Position numbers and translations under genes: made by a program | The notes under the pieces: generated by a model | What the model saw: the letters and a program-made list of their open reading frames with translations, nothing else | Databases searched by the model: none | What the model was told of the DNA's origin: nothing | Source: JAJPKK01 sp963781195 | GTDB lineage: Bacteria; Pseudomonadota; Alphaproteobacteria; Rhizobiales; Xanthobacteraceae | DNA length: 64,000 bases | Reading direction: 5' to 3' | Assembly: GCA_963781195.1 (NCBI GenBank) | Contig: CAWAEZ010000005.1 | Span: forward strand, 1-64,000 | Shown: one piece after another, positions 30,453 through 45,207 of the stretch | How the letters are laid out: every line of letters starts with the position of its first letter | How positions within the stretch are numbered: the stretch's first letter is position 1

Positions 30453-31362
30453 ATGGCGCCGAAGAAAAGAATTCCCGCGGAAGCGGTGGAGCTGTACACG
30501 CGTTTCATCCATGGCGAGATCAGCCGTCGTGACTTCTTCAATGAGGTGCAGCGCTTCACCGTCGCCGGCCTTACCGCGACGGCGATCGTCGAGGCGCTGA
30601 TGCCGAACTACGCGTTGGGGCAACAGGTCCGCAAGGACGACGAGCGCATCAAGGCGAGCTACGAGACTCTGCCCTCACCGAACGGGAACGGCTTCGTCCG
30701 GGGCTATTTCGTCCGGCCGTTCAGTGCGGATTCACGCGACGCGACGCCGGCGAAGCTGCCCGGAGTCATCGTCATCCACGAAAACCGCGGATTGAACCCG
30801 CACACCGAGGACGTCGCACGCCGCTTCGCTCTCGAGAATTTCATGGCCTTTGCGCCGGACGCGCTCACCTCCGTCGGCGGCTATCCGGGCGACGACTACA
30901 AGGGCGGCCTGCTGTTCGCCAAGCATCGACGCCGCCAAGCGGACCCAGGATTTCGTCGCCGCCGCGCGGTGGTTGAAATCGCGTCCGGACTGCACGGGAA
31001 AAATCGGCGCGACCGGCTTCTGCTTCGGCGGCACGATGGCCAACACCCTGGCCGTCCTGCTCGGTCCCGACCTGGCGGCGGCGGCTCCGTTCTACGGCGG
31101 CGCGCCGGCGCCCGAAGACGTCGCGAAAATCAAGGCCGCCATTCTGATCCATCACGGCGCCCTCGATAAGCGGCTGGCGGAAGCCTATCCTGCGCAGGAA
31201 GCGGAGCTGAAGAAAAACAACATCCGGTATGAAGGTCACATCTATCCGGATTCGGTTCATGGCTTCTTCAACGACGCGACGCCGGAGCGCTACAACGAGG
31301 TCACCGCCAGACAGGCATGGACGCGAACCATCGCGTGGTTCAATCAGTATGTGCGCGGATAA
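30453..31362 (+). pseudogene. Tat-exported dienelactone hydrolase-family enzyme, frameshifted
   Basis: ATG 30453 follows an AGGGAGG ribosome-binding site. Residues 1-55 hold a twin-arginine-type signal (ISRRDFFNEV, then a hydrophobic segment). A dienelactone-hydrolase fold follows: GVIVIHENRGLNPHTEDVAR, then after a one-base frameshift near 30925 the nucleophile elbow GFCFGGTMAN, an Asp-bearing HHGALDKR, and the catalytic His in SVHGFFND. All parts are present in order, so a single indel separates this from an intact gene. Homologues are often carboxymethylenebutenolidases. Export by Tat would place it in the periplasm. Confidence 0.75.
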
Positions 31363-31645
31363 CGATCCTCCTTCGTGATCCGAACGGAGCGGAGTGGTGT
31401 CCGCAGCCCCGGCTCCGGCCGCCGGAGCATTCGCCGTCCGCGTTCGAGACATCATCGCCATCGCGCATCGCTCGACCATGCAGATGGCCTCGAGGAACAC
31501 ACCGACGGCGGCCGTCCGTCGTTCATGAAGCCTTCACCGAACCCACGCGCATTCCAGCGTCGGGATGGCGGCAAGGCGCCGTGACATGACATGTTCACAG
31601 TGTGTTTCTAGCTTGAATTCCATCAGGTGACCTTGAGGGGTTGAC

Positions 31646-31990
31646 ATGAGTGTAATCGGAACGACCACCAGCACCGGGACTGCGGATGATCAGGCGATGC
31701 GCTCCATTGCCGACGCCGTCCGCGATGCGTCGAAGACCGCGGCCGAACACGCCGCCGCGGTGCAGAATGCGATCGACGGGACCGGCATCATCCAATCGGT
31801 CTCGCGCATCACCTACACCGGTGCTTACGCGATCTCGTTCGGAATCGTCTACACCGCGGTGTTCGTGACCCAGTGGCTGCCGCAGGACAATCCCATCATG
31901 GACGGGCTTGGCGACGGTGCCCGCGCCGCGATGGACTCGTTCCCGTGGTTCGGCGACGGCGCCCGCGCGGCAGCGGATTCATTCCCGTAA
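31646..31990 (+). CDS. Small hypothetical membrane-associated protein, first gene of the P-type ATPase cluster
   Basis: A 114-residue ORF with GAGGGG 6 nt before the ATG. Residues 1-50 are polar and helical, residues 52-75 (ITYTGAYAISFGIVYTAVFV) form one hydrophobic segment, and the tail has two related GDGARAA(M/A)DSFPWF / GDGARAAADSFP stretches, a short internal duplication. I recognise no family. It is followed by 176 nt with a repeat array and then the ATPase, so co-transcription is likely and a link to its function is inferred. Confidence 0.6.
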   Translation: MSVIGTTTSTGTADDQAMRSIADAVRDASKTAAEHAAAVQNAIDGTGIIQSVSRITYTGAYAISFGIVYTAVFVTQWLPQDNPIMDGLGDGARAAMDSFPWFGDGARAAADSFP

Positions 31991-32115
31991 CGGATGGGTT
32001 CGGGCAACCGCGCTCGGCCAAGGAGCGAGAGAACGCCCGACTGATCGGCGCGATGCGGAGCCTATGACGGGTCGCGGCAGCCTCATTGTCCGGCTCCGCA
32101 GGAGAGTGCACCGAT

Positions 32116-32165
32116 AGCGAACTGCCGAGAGCCAACTGCCCACAGCGAACTGCCGAAAGCGAACG
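32116..32165 (+). repeat. 14-nt tandem repeat flush with a start codon
   Basis: Three and a half copies of AGCGAACTGCCGAG-like units begin at 32116, 32130, 32144 and 32158 with exact 14-nt spacing and stop right before ATG 32167. There is no clear ribosome-binding site besides the repeat. Confidence 0.85.
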
Positions 32166-32166
32166 A

Positions 32167-34719
32167 ATGGCTGATGGTGCGATGGCGGTCGGCTCCGGCG
32201 CGAAGGCCGCATCCGGGGTAAAGGTCGGGTTTCCCGAGGCCGGCGTCATCCGGATCGAAAGCGCCGGATTATTTTCGTCGGCTGCGCTGGACGGGGCATT
32301 GTGCCGGCGCTTTCTGCAGGCCGCCCTGCGGCTGCCTGCGATCGAGGTGGCGACGTTCGCGCCGACCCCGGTTCCTTCCGTCGACCTGCGCTACGACGCG
32401 ACGCGCCACCGCCGCAAGCGCGTGCTGGATCAGCTGGCCGTGTTGCTCGACGGCGGCGGGGCCGATGCGGCCACGACGATGCCGGTCGCCGCCGCCGCGA
32501 CCGCCCGCGACCGCCACGGCGTGGTGCGCTACCGGCGCTATGCCGGCCGCATCACGGGATGGCGCGCGGAAGGCGAGCGGCTGGGCGCGATCCGGCTCAA
32601 CAACCCCTTGCTGTATCGCAAACGCGCGCTGTGCGATGCGATCGAACGCGAATTGATGGGCGCGCTCGGCGTCAACCGCTACGACACCGACGCGGTCACG
32701 TGCCGCGTCGACATCGAATACGATCCGCGACGAATCACCGTGGCGCAGCTGGTCGAGATCCTCGACGCCGCCCTCGCTGCGACCAAACACCCGGCGCAGC
32801 TCGACAAGGTCGATCGCGAGCTGACGATCTGCACCGCCTCGCTGCCGCTCGCCGCGGTGGCGCAGTTCGCGGTGCCCGGTCTGATTCCGGTGTCGGCCGG
32901 GCTGTTCGCCTACACCGCGCTCCCCAGCTTCCGAGGCGCCTGGAAGGTCGTGACGAAAGAGCGGCGCCTCGGCGTCGACGTGCTCGATGCGATCGTCGTC
33001 GTCGCGTGCCTCGGCACCGGGCAGGTCCTCGCGGGCTCGATCTTGTGCTGGTGCCTTTCCTTCGGCCGCTTCCTGGTACGCCGCACGGAGGACAGCTCGA
33101 AGAAGATGCTGCTCGGGGCGTTCGGCAAGCAGCCGCGGTTCGTCTGGCTGCTGATGGACGGCCAGGAAATCCAGATGGCCACCGACAAGCTGCACAAGGG
33201 CGACATCGTGGTGGTGCACACCGGCGAAGTGGTGCCCGTGGACGGCACCATCGTCGAGGGGCTGGCGATGATCGACCAGCATGCGCTGACCGGCGAATCG
33301 ACCCCCGCCGAGAAGGGCGTCGGCGAGCAGGTGTTCGCCTCGACCGTCATGGTGGCCGGCAAGATGCACGTCTCGGTCGAGCGGTCGGGCGCGCAGACCG
33401 CAACCTCGAAAATCTCTCAGATCCTCGGCGACACCGCCGGCTACCGGCTCGCCACGCAACAAAGAGGCGAGCAGCTGGCGGACAAGGCGGTGGTCCCGAC
33501 GCTCGCGGTCGGAGCGCTGGCGCTCGGTACGATGGGCCCGCAGGGCGCCGCCGCCGTGCTCAACAGCGATATGGGCACCGGCATCCGGATGGCGGCGCCG
33601 CTGGCCATGCTTTCGACCCTGGCGCTGTGCGCGCAGCGCGGCGTGCTGGTGAAGGATGGCCGCGCCCTGGACCTGCTCTGCGAAATCGACACCGTCCTGT
33701 TCGACAAGACCGGCACGCTGACGCGCGAACGGCCGGAGGTCGGGCGGGTCCTCGCCGCCGACGGCCACGCGCCGACGGACATTCTGCGCTACGCGGCGGC
33801 GGCCGAACATCGTTTCCATCACCCGATCGCGCTCGCCATCCTGCAGAAGGCGGAAGAGGAAAAACTCGCGCTGCCGCCCACCGACTCGACGCAGTACAAG
33901 CTGGGCTACGGCATCACCGTCGGCGTCGCGGGCCGCCAAATCCGCGTCGGCAGCCGCCGCTTCATGGAACTGGAGGGCATCGCGCTCACGCCGGAGATCG
34001 CGGCCGCGCTCGACGAGGCCCATGGCGAGGGCCACACCATGGTCATGGTGGCGGTCGACGACGCCCTCGGCGGAGCGTTGGAGTTGCGCGCCTCGGTCCG
34101 TCCCGAGGTGCCAGAGATCATCAAGGGTCTGCGCGCCCGCGGCATCCGGCACATCGCGATCATCTCCGGCGACCACGAGGCGCCGACCCGAAAGCTCGCC
34201 GCGGAACTCGGCATCGACCGCTATTTTGCCCAGGTGCTGCCGACGGAAAAGGCCGATTACGTCGAGAAGCTGCAGAAGGAAGGCCGCAAGGTCTGCTTCG
34301 TCGGCGACGGCGTCAACGACGCCATCGCCTTGAAAAAAGCGAACGTCTCGATCTCCTTGCGCGGGGCCACATCGATCGCGACCGACACCGCGCATGTGGT
34401 GTTCATGGAGCCGGGGCTCGGCAAGCTGTGCGAATTGCGCGACATCGCCGGCGATTTGCAGCGCAACGTGCGCACCAGCTGGGCGCTGATCCTGGCCCCC
34501 AATATCCTCTGCATCGTCGGCGTGTTCACGCTGGGATTTGGGATCGCCGCCTCCGTGCTGACCAATAACGTGGCGGCGCTGGGCGCCCTGGCCAACGGCG
34601 TGCGGCCGATGCGAAAGGTTGCCGCGCTGGAAGCCGAGCGGCGCCACCTGCTGGAATTGCAGCTGCGCGAGAGCGGCTATCTCGACGCGCCGCCGGAGTT
34701 GATCGAAGCGGGTGCGTAG
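32167..34719 (+). CDS. P1B-like heavy-metal ATPase lacking the CPC motif
   Basis: An 850-residue P-type ATPase. Residues 1-220 have two ferredoxin-like segments (around 20-80 and 150-215) without the CxxC of normal metal-binding domains, similar to the HMA_2 type. Phosphorylation motif FDKTGTLTRE has Asp near 513, the actuator has ALTGESTP near 373, and the hinge has GDGVND near 713. The sixth-helix motif that carries CPC in normal P1B pumps instead reads SDMGTGIRMAAP (Asp468), so substrate binding differs. The metal is unknown. ATG 32167 is preferred, directly after the repeat; 32086 is an alternative. It is followed by three small genes on the same strand. Confidence 0.88.
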   Translation: MADGAMAVGSGAKAASGVKVGFPEAGVIRIESAGLFSSAALDGALCRRFLQAALRLPAIEVATFAPTPVPSVDLRYDATRHRRKRVLDQLAVLLDGGGADAATTMPVAAAATARDRHGVVRYRRYAGRITGWRAEGERLGAIRLNNPLLYRKRALCDAIERELMGALGVNRYDTDAVTCRVDIEYDPRRITVAQLVEILDAALAATKHPAQLDKVDRELTICTASLPLAAVAQFAVPGLIPVSAGLFAYTALPSFRGAWKVVTKERRLGVDVLDAIVVVACLGTGQVLAGSILCWCLSFGRFLVRRTEDSSKKMLLGAFGKQPRFVWLLMDGQEIQMATDKLHKGDIVVVHTGEVVPVDGTIVEGLAMIDQHALTGESTPAEKGVGEQVFASTVMVAGKMHVSVERSGAQTATSKISQILGDTAGYRLATQQRGEQLADKAVVPTLAVGALALGTMGPQGAAAVLNSDMGTGIRMAAPLAMLSTLALCAQRGVLVKDGRALDLLCEIDTVLFDKTGTLTRERPEVGRVLAADGHAPTDILRYAAAAEHRFHHPIALAILQKAEEEKLALPPTDSTQYKLGYGITVGVAGRQIRVGSRRFMELEGIALTPEIAAALDEAHGEGHTMVMVAVDDALGGALELRASVRPEVPEIIKGLRARGIRHIAIISGDHEAPTRKLAAELGIDRYFAQVLPTEKADYVEKLQKEGRKVCFVGDGVNDAIALKKANVSISLRGATSIATDTAHVVFMEPGLGKLCELRDIAGDLQRNVRTSWALILAPNILCIVGVFTLGFGIAASVLTNNVAALGALANGVRPMRKVAALEAERRHLLELQLRESGYLDAPPELIEAGA

Positions 34720-34785
34720 CGGCGATGGGGTAGGATCGTGTTCGCCCACGCGCAGTTTTTGGAGTCACCGAGAGAGGGGATGCGG

Positions 34786-35328
34786 ATGGTGTCGAGTTTT
34801 GATGCGCCGGCCTCGCCAGCGAGCATGACACCCGTGGCCTCGACCGGCGGCAAGACGAGCAGCGAAGCCGGAAAACCGGTGGAGGCGGCGCCCGGGGCGC
34901 GCTTTCATATCTTCGTCATCGATACCGGCTGGAATTCGGTGGCGAGCCGGGTGGTGCGCGAGCACCTCCACATGATCCGCGACCTCAACATCGACGAGGA
35001 GGTCTACGTCCTCGATCGCGCGACCTCGATCGCTCTCTTGCGTTACTACCCCTTGCAGGTGGGTCGTGACCCGATCATCGCAGTGCACGACCTGCGGCCG
35101 CACCACCGCCACCGCATCAAGCATACCCACGGCTTCCGGATGCATCTCGGCATCCTGGACACCGAGGAGCAGGTGCTGGGGGCGTTGAAGATGTTCTCGC
35201 GTTTCATGGTGACGCACCGCAATGCGGCGGATATCGACAGCTTGGTGCGCCAGGATCTGCATCGCCAGGGTCTCGCCGGCGCGATCGAGATCATCGGCGG
35301 TCACGAGCACCAGAAGATGATCGAATGA
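34786..35328 (+). CDS. Unrecognised protein with a His-rich segment, ATPase cluster
   Basis: A 180-residue soluble-looking protein, no signal or membrane helix. The start ATG 34786 has GAGGGG 8 nt upstream; 34780 is an alternative. The first 40 residues are Ala/Ser/Pro-rich. The body begins FHIFVIDTGWNSVASRVVRE. Residues 101-120 hold seven histidines within twenty residues, a good candidate for metal binding. The fold of the rest (DLNIDEEVYVLDRATSIALL; ALKMFSRFMVTHRNAADID) is not familiar. Position directly after a P1B-like ATPase makes a metal-handling role plausible, but this is inference. Confidence 0.65.
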   Translation: MVSSFDAPASPASMTPVASTGGKTSSEAGKPVEAAPGARFHIFVIDTGWNSVASRVVREHLHMIRDLNIDEEVYVLDRATSIALLRYYPLQVGRDPIIAVHDLRPHHRHRIKHTHGFRMHLGILDTEEQVLGALKMFSRFMVTHRNAADIDSLVRQDLHRQGLAGAIEIIGGHEHQKMIE

Positions 35329-35381
35329 CCGACCGCATATGGAACGGTTGAGCCGGGGCCGGAAACATAGGGAGAGCACAC

Positions 35382-35597
35382 ATGGATCGTTGGTTCGGAA
35401 CCGTGACGGAAGTGCTCGCGGCCGCTGCGGCCGCCGCCGCCGTCATCTATTTAGGCTACGAGATCAACCGGCGGCAAAAAAAGCTGAAGGATCTGTTTTC
35501 CGTGCTCGGTCCCGATTCCGCGGTCATGGCCGAGCACCTCGAAGAATTGGCCCGGCGTGGTGTGATCCGGCCCTTTGAGGCTCCGGCGGCCGGATGA
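35382..35597 (+). CDS. Small single-pass membrane protein, ATPase cluster
   Basis: A 71-residue ORF. Residues 6-26 form one transmembrane helix (FGTVTEVLAAAAAAAAVIYLG), followed by a basic stretch INRRQKK and a cytosolic tail with the pattern LGPDSAVMAEHLEELARRGVIRP. No family is recognised. It may be a regulatory or assembly subunit, by position only. Confidence 0.55.
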   Translation: MDRWFGTVTEVLAAAAAAAAVIYLGYEINRRQKKLKDLFSVLGPDSAVMAEHLEELARRGVIRPFEAPAAG

Positions 35598-35665
35598 CAC
35601 GGCCGGGCGCTCCCGGACGACGGGTGCACGCCGAACGGTAATTTCGCGCATGTGAGGCGCTGGGC

Positions 35666-36192
35666 ATGACTGCGACCGATCCGGCCGACGGCGCCGCGCT
35701 CCCCTGCGAGCACGCGCCCGGTCATTCCACGCACGAGACCGTCGCGAGCCCCGCCGCGGCTCAGGATGGCGCGCAAATGGGCGCGCAAGTGGGTGGGCAG
35801 CCGGACGAGCAAGAGGACGAGCAGGCGCTTCTGCGCATCCTCGACGTGCCGCGCGACGTCGGCTGGCTGATGGTCTCGGTCGGCGTCGTCGGGGTGATCC
35901 TTCCCGGTCTTCCCGGCACGCCGTTCCTGCTCGCCGGAGTTGCCGTGCTCGCGCCGGGCGGACCGCGGCTTTTGACCCGCTGGGTCGGCCGCAAGCCGAA
36001 GGGGATGGTGCACGCCGGCCTGACGCTGATCGGTCGATGGCTCGATGATCTCGAGCGCCGTTATCCGCGATCGCCGCCGACCGGAGCCGCGGTCGTGCGA
36101 GGGACCTATTCCCCGCCTGGCAGCTCCGGCGCCGCCGTCGTGGGTTCGCCCACCCAGCGCCACGGCTTGGCGCGGCGCGGCACTCCGCCGCG

Positions 36193-36196
<4 letters not shown>
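35666..36196 (+). CDS. DUF454/YbaN-like inner-membrane protein, end of ATPase cluster
   Basis: A 176-residue ORF. The first 65 residues are polar and repetitive. Residues 72-105 hold two hydrophobic segments around GVVGVILPGLPGTPFLLAGVAVLA, a pattern like YbaN/DUF454 proteins (PLLPTTPF). The remainder is an unusual basic tail. Function unknown in the family. Its stop overlaps the stop of the convergent cysK by a few bases. Confidence 0.6.
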
Positions 36197-37163
<967 letters not shown>

Positions 37164-37324
37164 GGCGGCGGCTCCTCGTTGATGTTCGAAACAGCGGCGA
37201 AATGCGGCGGCGGGGTCGAAGGGCTCCCGAATGTCCGGGTAGGTTGGGATGTCCAGGGTTTTGGAGCTTCAGGGATTTTGTCTCTCGGCAACGCAAATCC
37301 GGCCTTGCCGCAGCGAACGTGGCG

Positions 37325-37780
37325 TCAGCCGCTCAGCATTCCCTTCACCAGTGCCGAAGTCCGGGCGAAGTCCATCTTGCCGGCGAACTTTCCCTTCAAC
37401 GCGGCGATGACCTTGCCCATGTCCTTCATCCCTGCGGCACCGGTGTCCTTGATGGCGTCGGCGATCGCCGCCTTGACCTCGTCCTCGGACATCTGCTGCG
37501 GCAGGTAGGCGGCGATGATCGCGATCTCCTCGCGCTCCTGCTGGACGAGATCGGCGCGGCCGCCCTTGTCGTAGAGCTCGACCGATTCCTGGCGCTGCTT
37601 GATCATCTTCTGCAGCAGGGACAGCATCTCCTCGTCGCCGGGGGCCGCCTTGCCCTGGCCCCGCGCCTCGATGTCGGCGTTCTTGAACGCGGCATTGACG
37701 AGGCGGAGCGTCGAGACGCTGCGGGCGTCGCCCGCCTTCATGGCGGCCTTGAGCGCGGAGTTGATGTCGTCTCGAAGCAT
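37325..37780 (-). CDS. GatB/YqeY domain protein
   Basis: A 151-residue protein of the YqeY family, which resembles the tail domain of the GatB amidotransferase. It starts MLRDDINSALKAAMKAGDA, with RLVNAAFKNADIEARG, then a helical region KMIKQRQESVELYDKGGR and a C-terminal Gly-rich MKDMGKVIAALKGKFAGKMD. In Rhizobiales it sits next to carA, divergently, as here. Role in tRNA-linked amidation has been proposed for the family. Confidence 0.9.
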   Translation of the reverse strand: MLRDDINSALKAAMKAGDARSVSTLRLVNAAFKNADIEARGQGKAAPGDEEMLSLLQKMIKQRQESVELYDKGGRADLVQQEREEIAIIAAYLPQQMSEDEVKAAIADAIKDTGAAGMKDMGKVIAALKGKFAGKMDFARTSALVKGMLSG

Positions 37781-37846
37781 GGGGTCCTCGCTGGCGCGCC
37801 GCGGCGGCTTTGACGCATCGGCGGGCGCTGGCTATGTAGTCTCGCC

Positions 37847-39052
<1,206 letters not shown>

Positions 39053-39071
39053 TGGAAGACCGCGACGCCGC

Positions 39072-39152
39072 GCAGGGTCTGTCGCTTCCATGCAGGGTCT
39101 GTCGCTTGCGATGCAGGGTCTGTCACTTGCAATGCAGGGGCTATCACTTGCA
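39072..39152 (+). repeat. 20-21-nt tandem repeat ending at a start codon
   Basis: Four copies of a GCAGGGTCTGTCGCTTGCAAT-like unit begin at 39072, 39092, 39113 and 39134. The array fills the gap between the carA stop and ATG 39153. Three copies contain an ATG and are open in the frame of the next gene, so it could add MQGLSLA repeats to that protein. Confidence 0.88.
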
Positions 39153-40709
39153 ATGAACCTGCTCAAATATCTCAAGCCGGAGAACGGGCCGGTCGGCAAG
39201 ATGTTCGGCGCCTGGCTCGACGACGCCGGAAGCGGACGCACCACCCGGCTCGTGGTCTTCGTCTTCGTCGCGTTCCTGACGAGCTTCCAGCTCATCGCCA
39301 ACGCTCCTGTCGCGCCGCCGACGGAGATGCTCGAGACCTATGTCAGGGGCCTCCATCCGGCGCCGGGCTACTTCGACACGGCCCCCCTTGCCCCGCTGAT
39401 CGCCGCGCTCTGGTTCAAGCTCGCGCCGCCGATCGACTGGGCGCTCTATCTGCTGGCCGCCGTCAATGCTGGGTTCGCCCTCTACGCCACCGATCTGGTG
39501 GCCCGGCGCGAGCTCGCCGGCGACAAGCGCGTCCTCGCGATGCTGCTCCTGCTGCTGACGCCGTTCTATTGCTACTACGGCCAGTCGTTCGATTCCGACC
39601 GCACCCTGCTGTGGGCGTGGCCGCTCGCCACCCTCGGATTTCTGCGCGCCTTCACGACCCGGGACTTGGCTTCATCCGTGTTCGCGGGCGCCGCGGCCGG
39701 CGTCGCGCTGCTTGGCGGCTATCAGTCGATCTTCCTCCTCGCCGGCTTCGCGGCCGCGGCGCTGATGCATCCGGGGCGCCCGACCTTCCTGCGCTCACGT
39801 TCGCCCTGGATCGCGGCCGGGGTCTGCGTGCTGGTGCTGGCACCGCACCTCTATTGGCTCGCCCAGAACGGCTTTGCCCCGCTGTCCGAGGTGGTGTCCC
39901 ACCACACCGGGGCGGGATTCGGCGCGGTGCTCAGCGGGGTCGGATCGTATCTCGGCATCGGATTGGCGGGCATCGTCCTGCCGCTCCTCCTGTGGTGGCT
40001 TGCGGTGCGGCCGGACGGCGTCACGTTGCGCGACATCGCATGGCCGGCAGACGCCGACGGTCGCATGCTGACCATCCTCTTCGTTGCGCCGCTGCTGCTG
40101 CGGGCCGTGCTCGCCCTCGCCGCCGGCACCGTCCTGACGCCGGACGGCAGCGCGCCGGGCTGGTTCCTGCTGCCGGTGCTGCTGCTGCGGCCGCGGACGG
40201 CCGCCGTTGCCCGCCCCGCCGCGATCCGCGTCGCCGCCCTCGTCTTCCTCCTCGCCATCGCAGCGCTGGCGGTCGCCCCGGTGCTCGCCTCACGGCTTCA
40301 CAAGCGGGGCACTGCGCAAGGCCGCGAATACTTCCGCCAGGTGAGCTTCGAGGTCACGCGCAACTGGCACACCTCGGTCGGCCGGCTGCTCCGGATCGTC
40401 ATGGGCGACCCGCACCTCACCGCGGCGATCGCCTTCTACAGCCCCGATCATCCCGACACGGTGCCGGACTTCGATCTCGGCCGCGCGGGGATCACGGCGG
40501 ACCGCCTCGACGGCGACGGCTTTGCAGCGGTATGCCGCGCCGACGATACCGCCTGCGTCGACGAGGCGCGGCGGCTCGCCACCGGCAAGACCGGAACGCA
40601 GTTCGTGAACTTCCAGATGCGAAACCTGTACGGCGGCACGACCAGCGAGATCGGGCGCTTCTTCTTTATCCTGGTGCCTCCCCAGCCGGCGGTGCGGGTC
40701 CCGAAATGA
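39153..40709 (+). CDS. Polytopic membrane glycosyltransferase, GT39/ArnT-like
   Basis: A 518-residue membrane protein from ATG 39153; a start at 39090 would add three MQGLSLA repeats. It has about ten hydrophobic segments, and near residue 60-75 the family-typical YFDTAPLAPLIAALWF loop. The layout is of the dolichyl-phosphate-mannose/ArnT glycosyltransferase superfamily (PMT_2 type), which uses lipid-linked sugars in the inner membrane. The C-terminal third is a soluble periplasmic part. The sugar and acceptor are unknown. Its stop overlaps the next gene as ATGA. Confidence 0.75.
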   Translation: MNLLKYLKPENGPVGKMFGAWLDDAGSGRTTRLVVFVFVAFLTSFQLIANAPVAPPTEMLETYVRGLHPAPGYFDTAPLAPLIAALWFKLAPPIDWALYLLAAVNAGFALYATDLVARRELAGDKRVLAMLLLLLTPFYCYYGQSFDSDRTLLWAWPLATLGFLRAFTTRDLASSVFAGAAAGVALLGGYQSIFLLAGFAAAALMHPGRPTFLRSRSPWIAAGVCVLVLAPHLYWLAQNGFAPLSEVVSHHTGAGFGAVLSGVGSYLGIGLAGIVLPLLLWWLAVRPDGVTLRDIAWPADADGRMLTILFVAPLLLRAVLALAAGTVLTPDGSAPGWFLLPVLLLRPRTAAVARPAAIRVAALVFLLAIAALAVAPVLASRLHKRGTAQGREYFRQVSFEVTRNWHTSVGRLLRIVMGDPHLTAAIAFYSPDHPDTVPDFDLGRAGITADRLDGDGFAAVCRADDTACVDEARRLATGKTGTQFVNFQMRNLYGGTTSEIGRFFFILVPPQPAVRVPK

Positions 40710-41416
40710 CGGCCGGCCTGAAGGACTGGGTCGCCTATTACGATGGCCCGCATTCGATCTACGTGAATGGCGTGCACCGCGACGTGCACTACGCCACCAT
40801 CGCCGACGAGATTGCGCGCCATGTCCCCTCGCCGACGGCGGCGGTGCTCGACTATGGCTGCGGCGAGGCGCTCCATGCCGACCGGATCGCCGCAGCGGCG
40901 GGCCGGCTGACCCTCGTGGATGCCGCGCCCGGCGTGCGCGCCCGCCTGATCGCGCGCTTCGAGAAAAACCCCAAGATCGTGGTCGTGTCGCCCGAGCAGG
41001 CCGCCGCCCTGCCCGATCGCTCGCTCGACCTCGCGGTGCTGCACTCGGTCTCGCAATACCTGTCCGGCGACGAATTCGACCGCATTGCCGCACTGTTCCG
41101 CCGCCTCCTCAAGCCGGACGGCCGGTTCGTCCTGGGCGACGTGGTCCCGCCGGGCGTGCCGGCGATGTCGGACGCCTTCGAACTGCTGCGGTTCGCCGCG
41201 GCCAACGGCTTCCTGATCGCCGCCTTCACCGGACTCGTCCGCACGTTCTTTTCCGACTACTGGCGTCTGCGCTCCAACCTCGGGCTGACCCGCTACGGCG
41301 AGGCGGAGATGATGGCGCGGCTGGCGCGGCTCGGCTTCTCGGCCACCCGCGCGCCCCGCAACATCGGACATATCCGGGCGCGGATGACCTTCCTCGCCCG
41401 GCCGGTGGAAGGATAA
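40706..41416 (+). CDS. Class I SAM-dependent methyltransferase
   Basis: A 236-residue methyltransferase. The SAM-binding motif I is VLDYGCGEALHADRI (near residues 49-63), and the motif around 100-115 is LPDRSLDLAVLHSVSQYL. A LLKPDGRFVLGDVVPPG segment follows. The start overlaps the glycosyltransferase stop as ATGA, implying translational coupling and perhaps a shared lipid or cell-surface glycan product. The target is unknown. Confidence 0.85.
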   Translation: MTAGLKDWVAYYDGPHSIYVNGVHRDVHYATIADEIARHVPSPTAAVLDYGCGEALHADRIAAAAGRLTLVDAAPGVRARLIARFEKNPKIVVVSPEQAAALPDRSLDLAVLHSVSQYLSGDEFDRIAALFRRLLKPDGRFVLGDVVPPGVPAMSDAFELLRFAAANGFLIAAFTGLVRTFFSDYWRLRSNLGLTRYGEAEMMARLARLGFSATRAPRNIGHIRARMTFLARPVEG

Positions 41417-41439
41417 GCCGCGGAGCAACCGGCTTTTTT
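41416..41439 (+). terminator. Short hairpin with T-tract after the methyltransferase
   Basis: AGCCG pairs with CGGCT and is followed by TTTTTT, beginning at the stop codon of the methyltransferase gene. The stem is only five base pairs, so it is a modest intrinsic terminator candidate. Confidence 0.45.
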
Positions 41440-41556
41440 GCTGTGCATCGCGCCGTGGTCGTGGCGGCATTGCGCCTGCACTCTTCCCTCTGATGGGATA
41501 ATGGGCTAAGGGTCCGACCGCCGCGGACGCCTCTGGCGGGCGCGCGGGGCAAGGCG

Positions 41557-41584
41557 GGCGGCGCTTAAGTCGACGCCTTTTTTT
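41557..41584 (+). terminator. Hairpin with seven T before carB: terminator or attenuator
   Basis: GGCGgCG and CGaCGCC form a stem with one mismatch around the loop CTTAAGT, followed by seven T. It lies about 60 bp upstream of the carB start, in the same direction, and thus in the path of transcription into carB. Confidence 0.6.
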
Positions 41585-41644
41585 ATGCCCGATCAGGGCT
41601 TTGCCCGGGAATCAGCGCCACAGGAACAGTGCCACAGCCGATCC

Positions 41645-45082
<3,438 letters not shown>

Positions 45083-45153
45083 GCCCGGACGGGAACCGGG
45101 GCCAGCGCGCCCAGGTTGGCAAGAAAGCCGAGCGGATCGCGTTTCCGGGCTGC

Positions 45154-45181
45154 AATCCGGGCCGCGGTCGGCGTTTTTTTT
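45154..45181 (+). terminator. Hairpin with T8 between carB and greA
   Basis: GCCG pairs with CGGC just before eight T residues. A second overlapping hairpin (CCGG/CCGG) lies upstream. Either can end carB transcription before greA. Confidence 0.5.
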
Positions 45182-45207
45182 GCCGGAGGATCGAGGATCA
45201 AGGATCG

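Noticed and set aside
32269..34749. 826-residue minus-strand ORF antisense to the P-type ATPase
   Set aside because: Shadow frame of a well-supported gene.
39090..39152. MQGLSLA repeats as the true N-terminus of the glycosyltransferase
   Set aside because: They come from the 21-nt tandem repeat; ATG 39153 gives the ordinary start, although use of upstream ATGs cannot be excluded.
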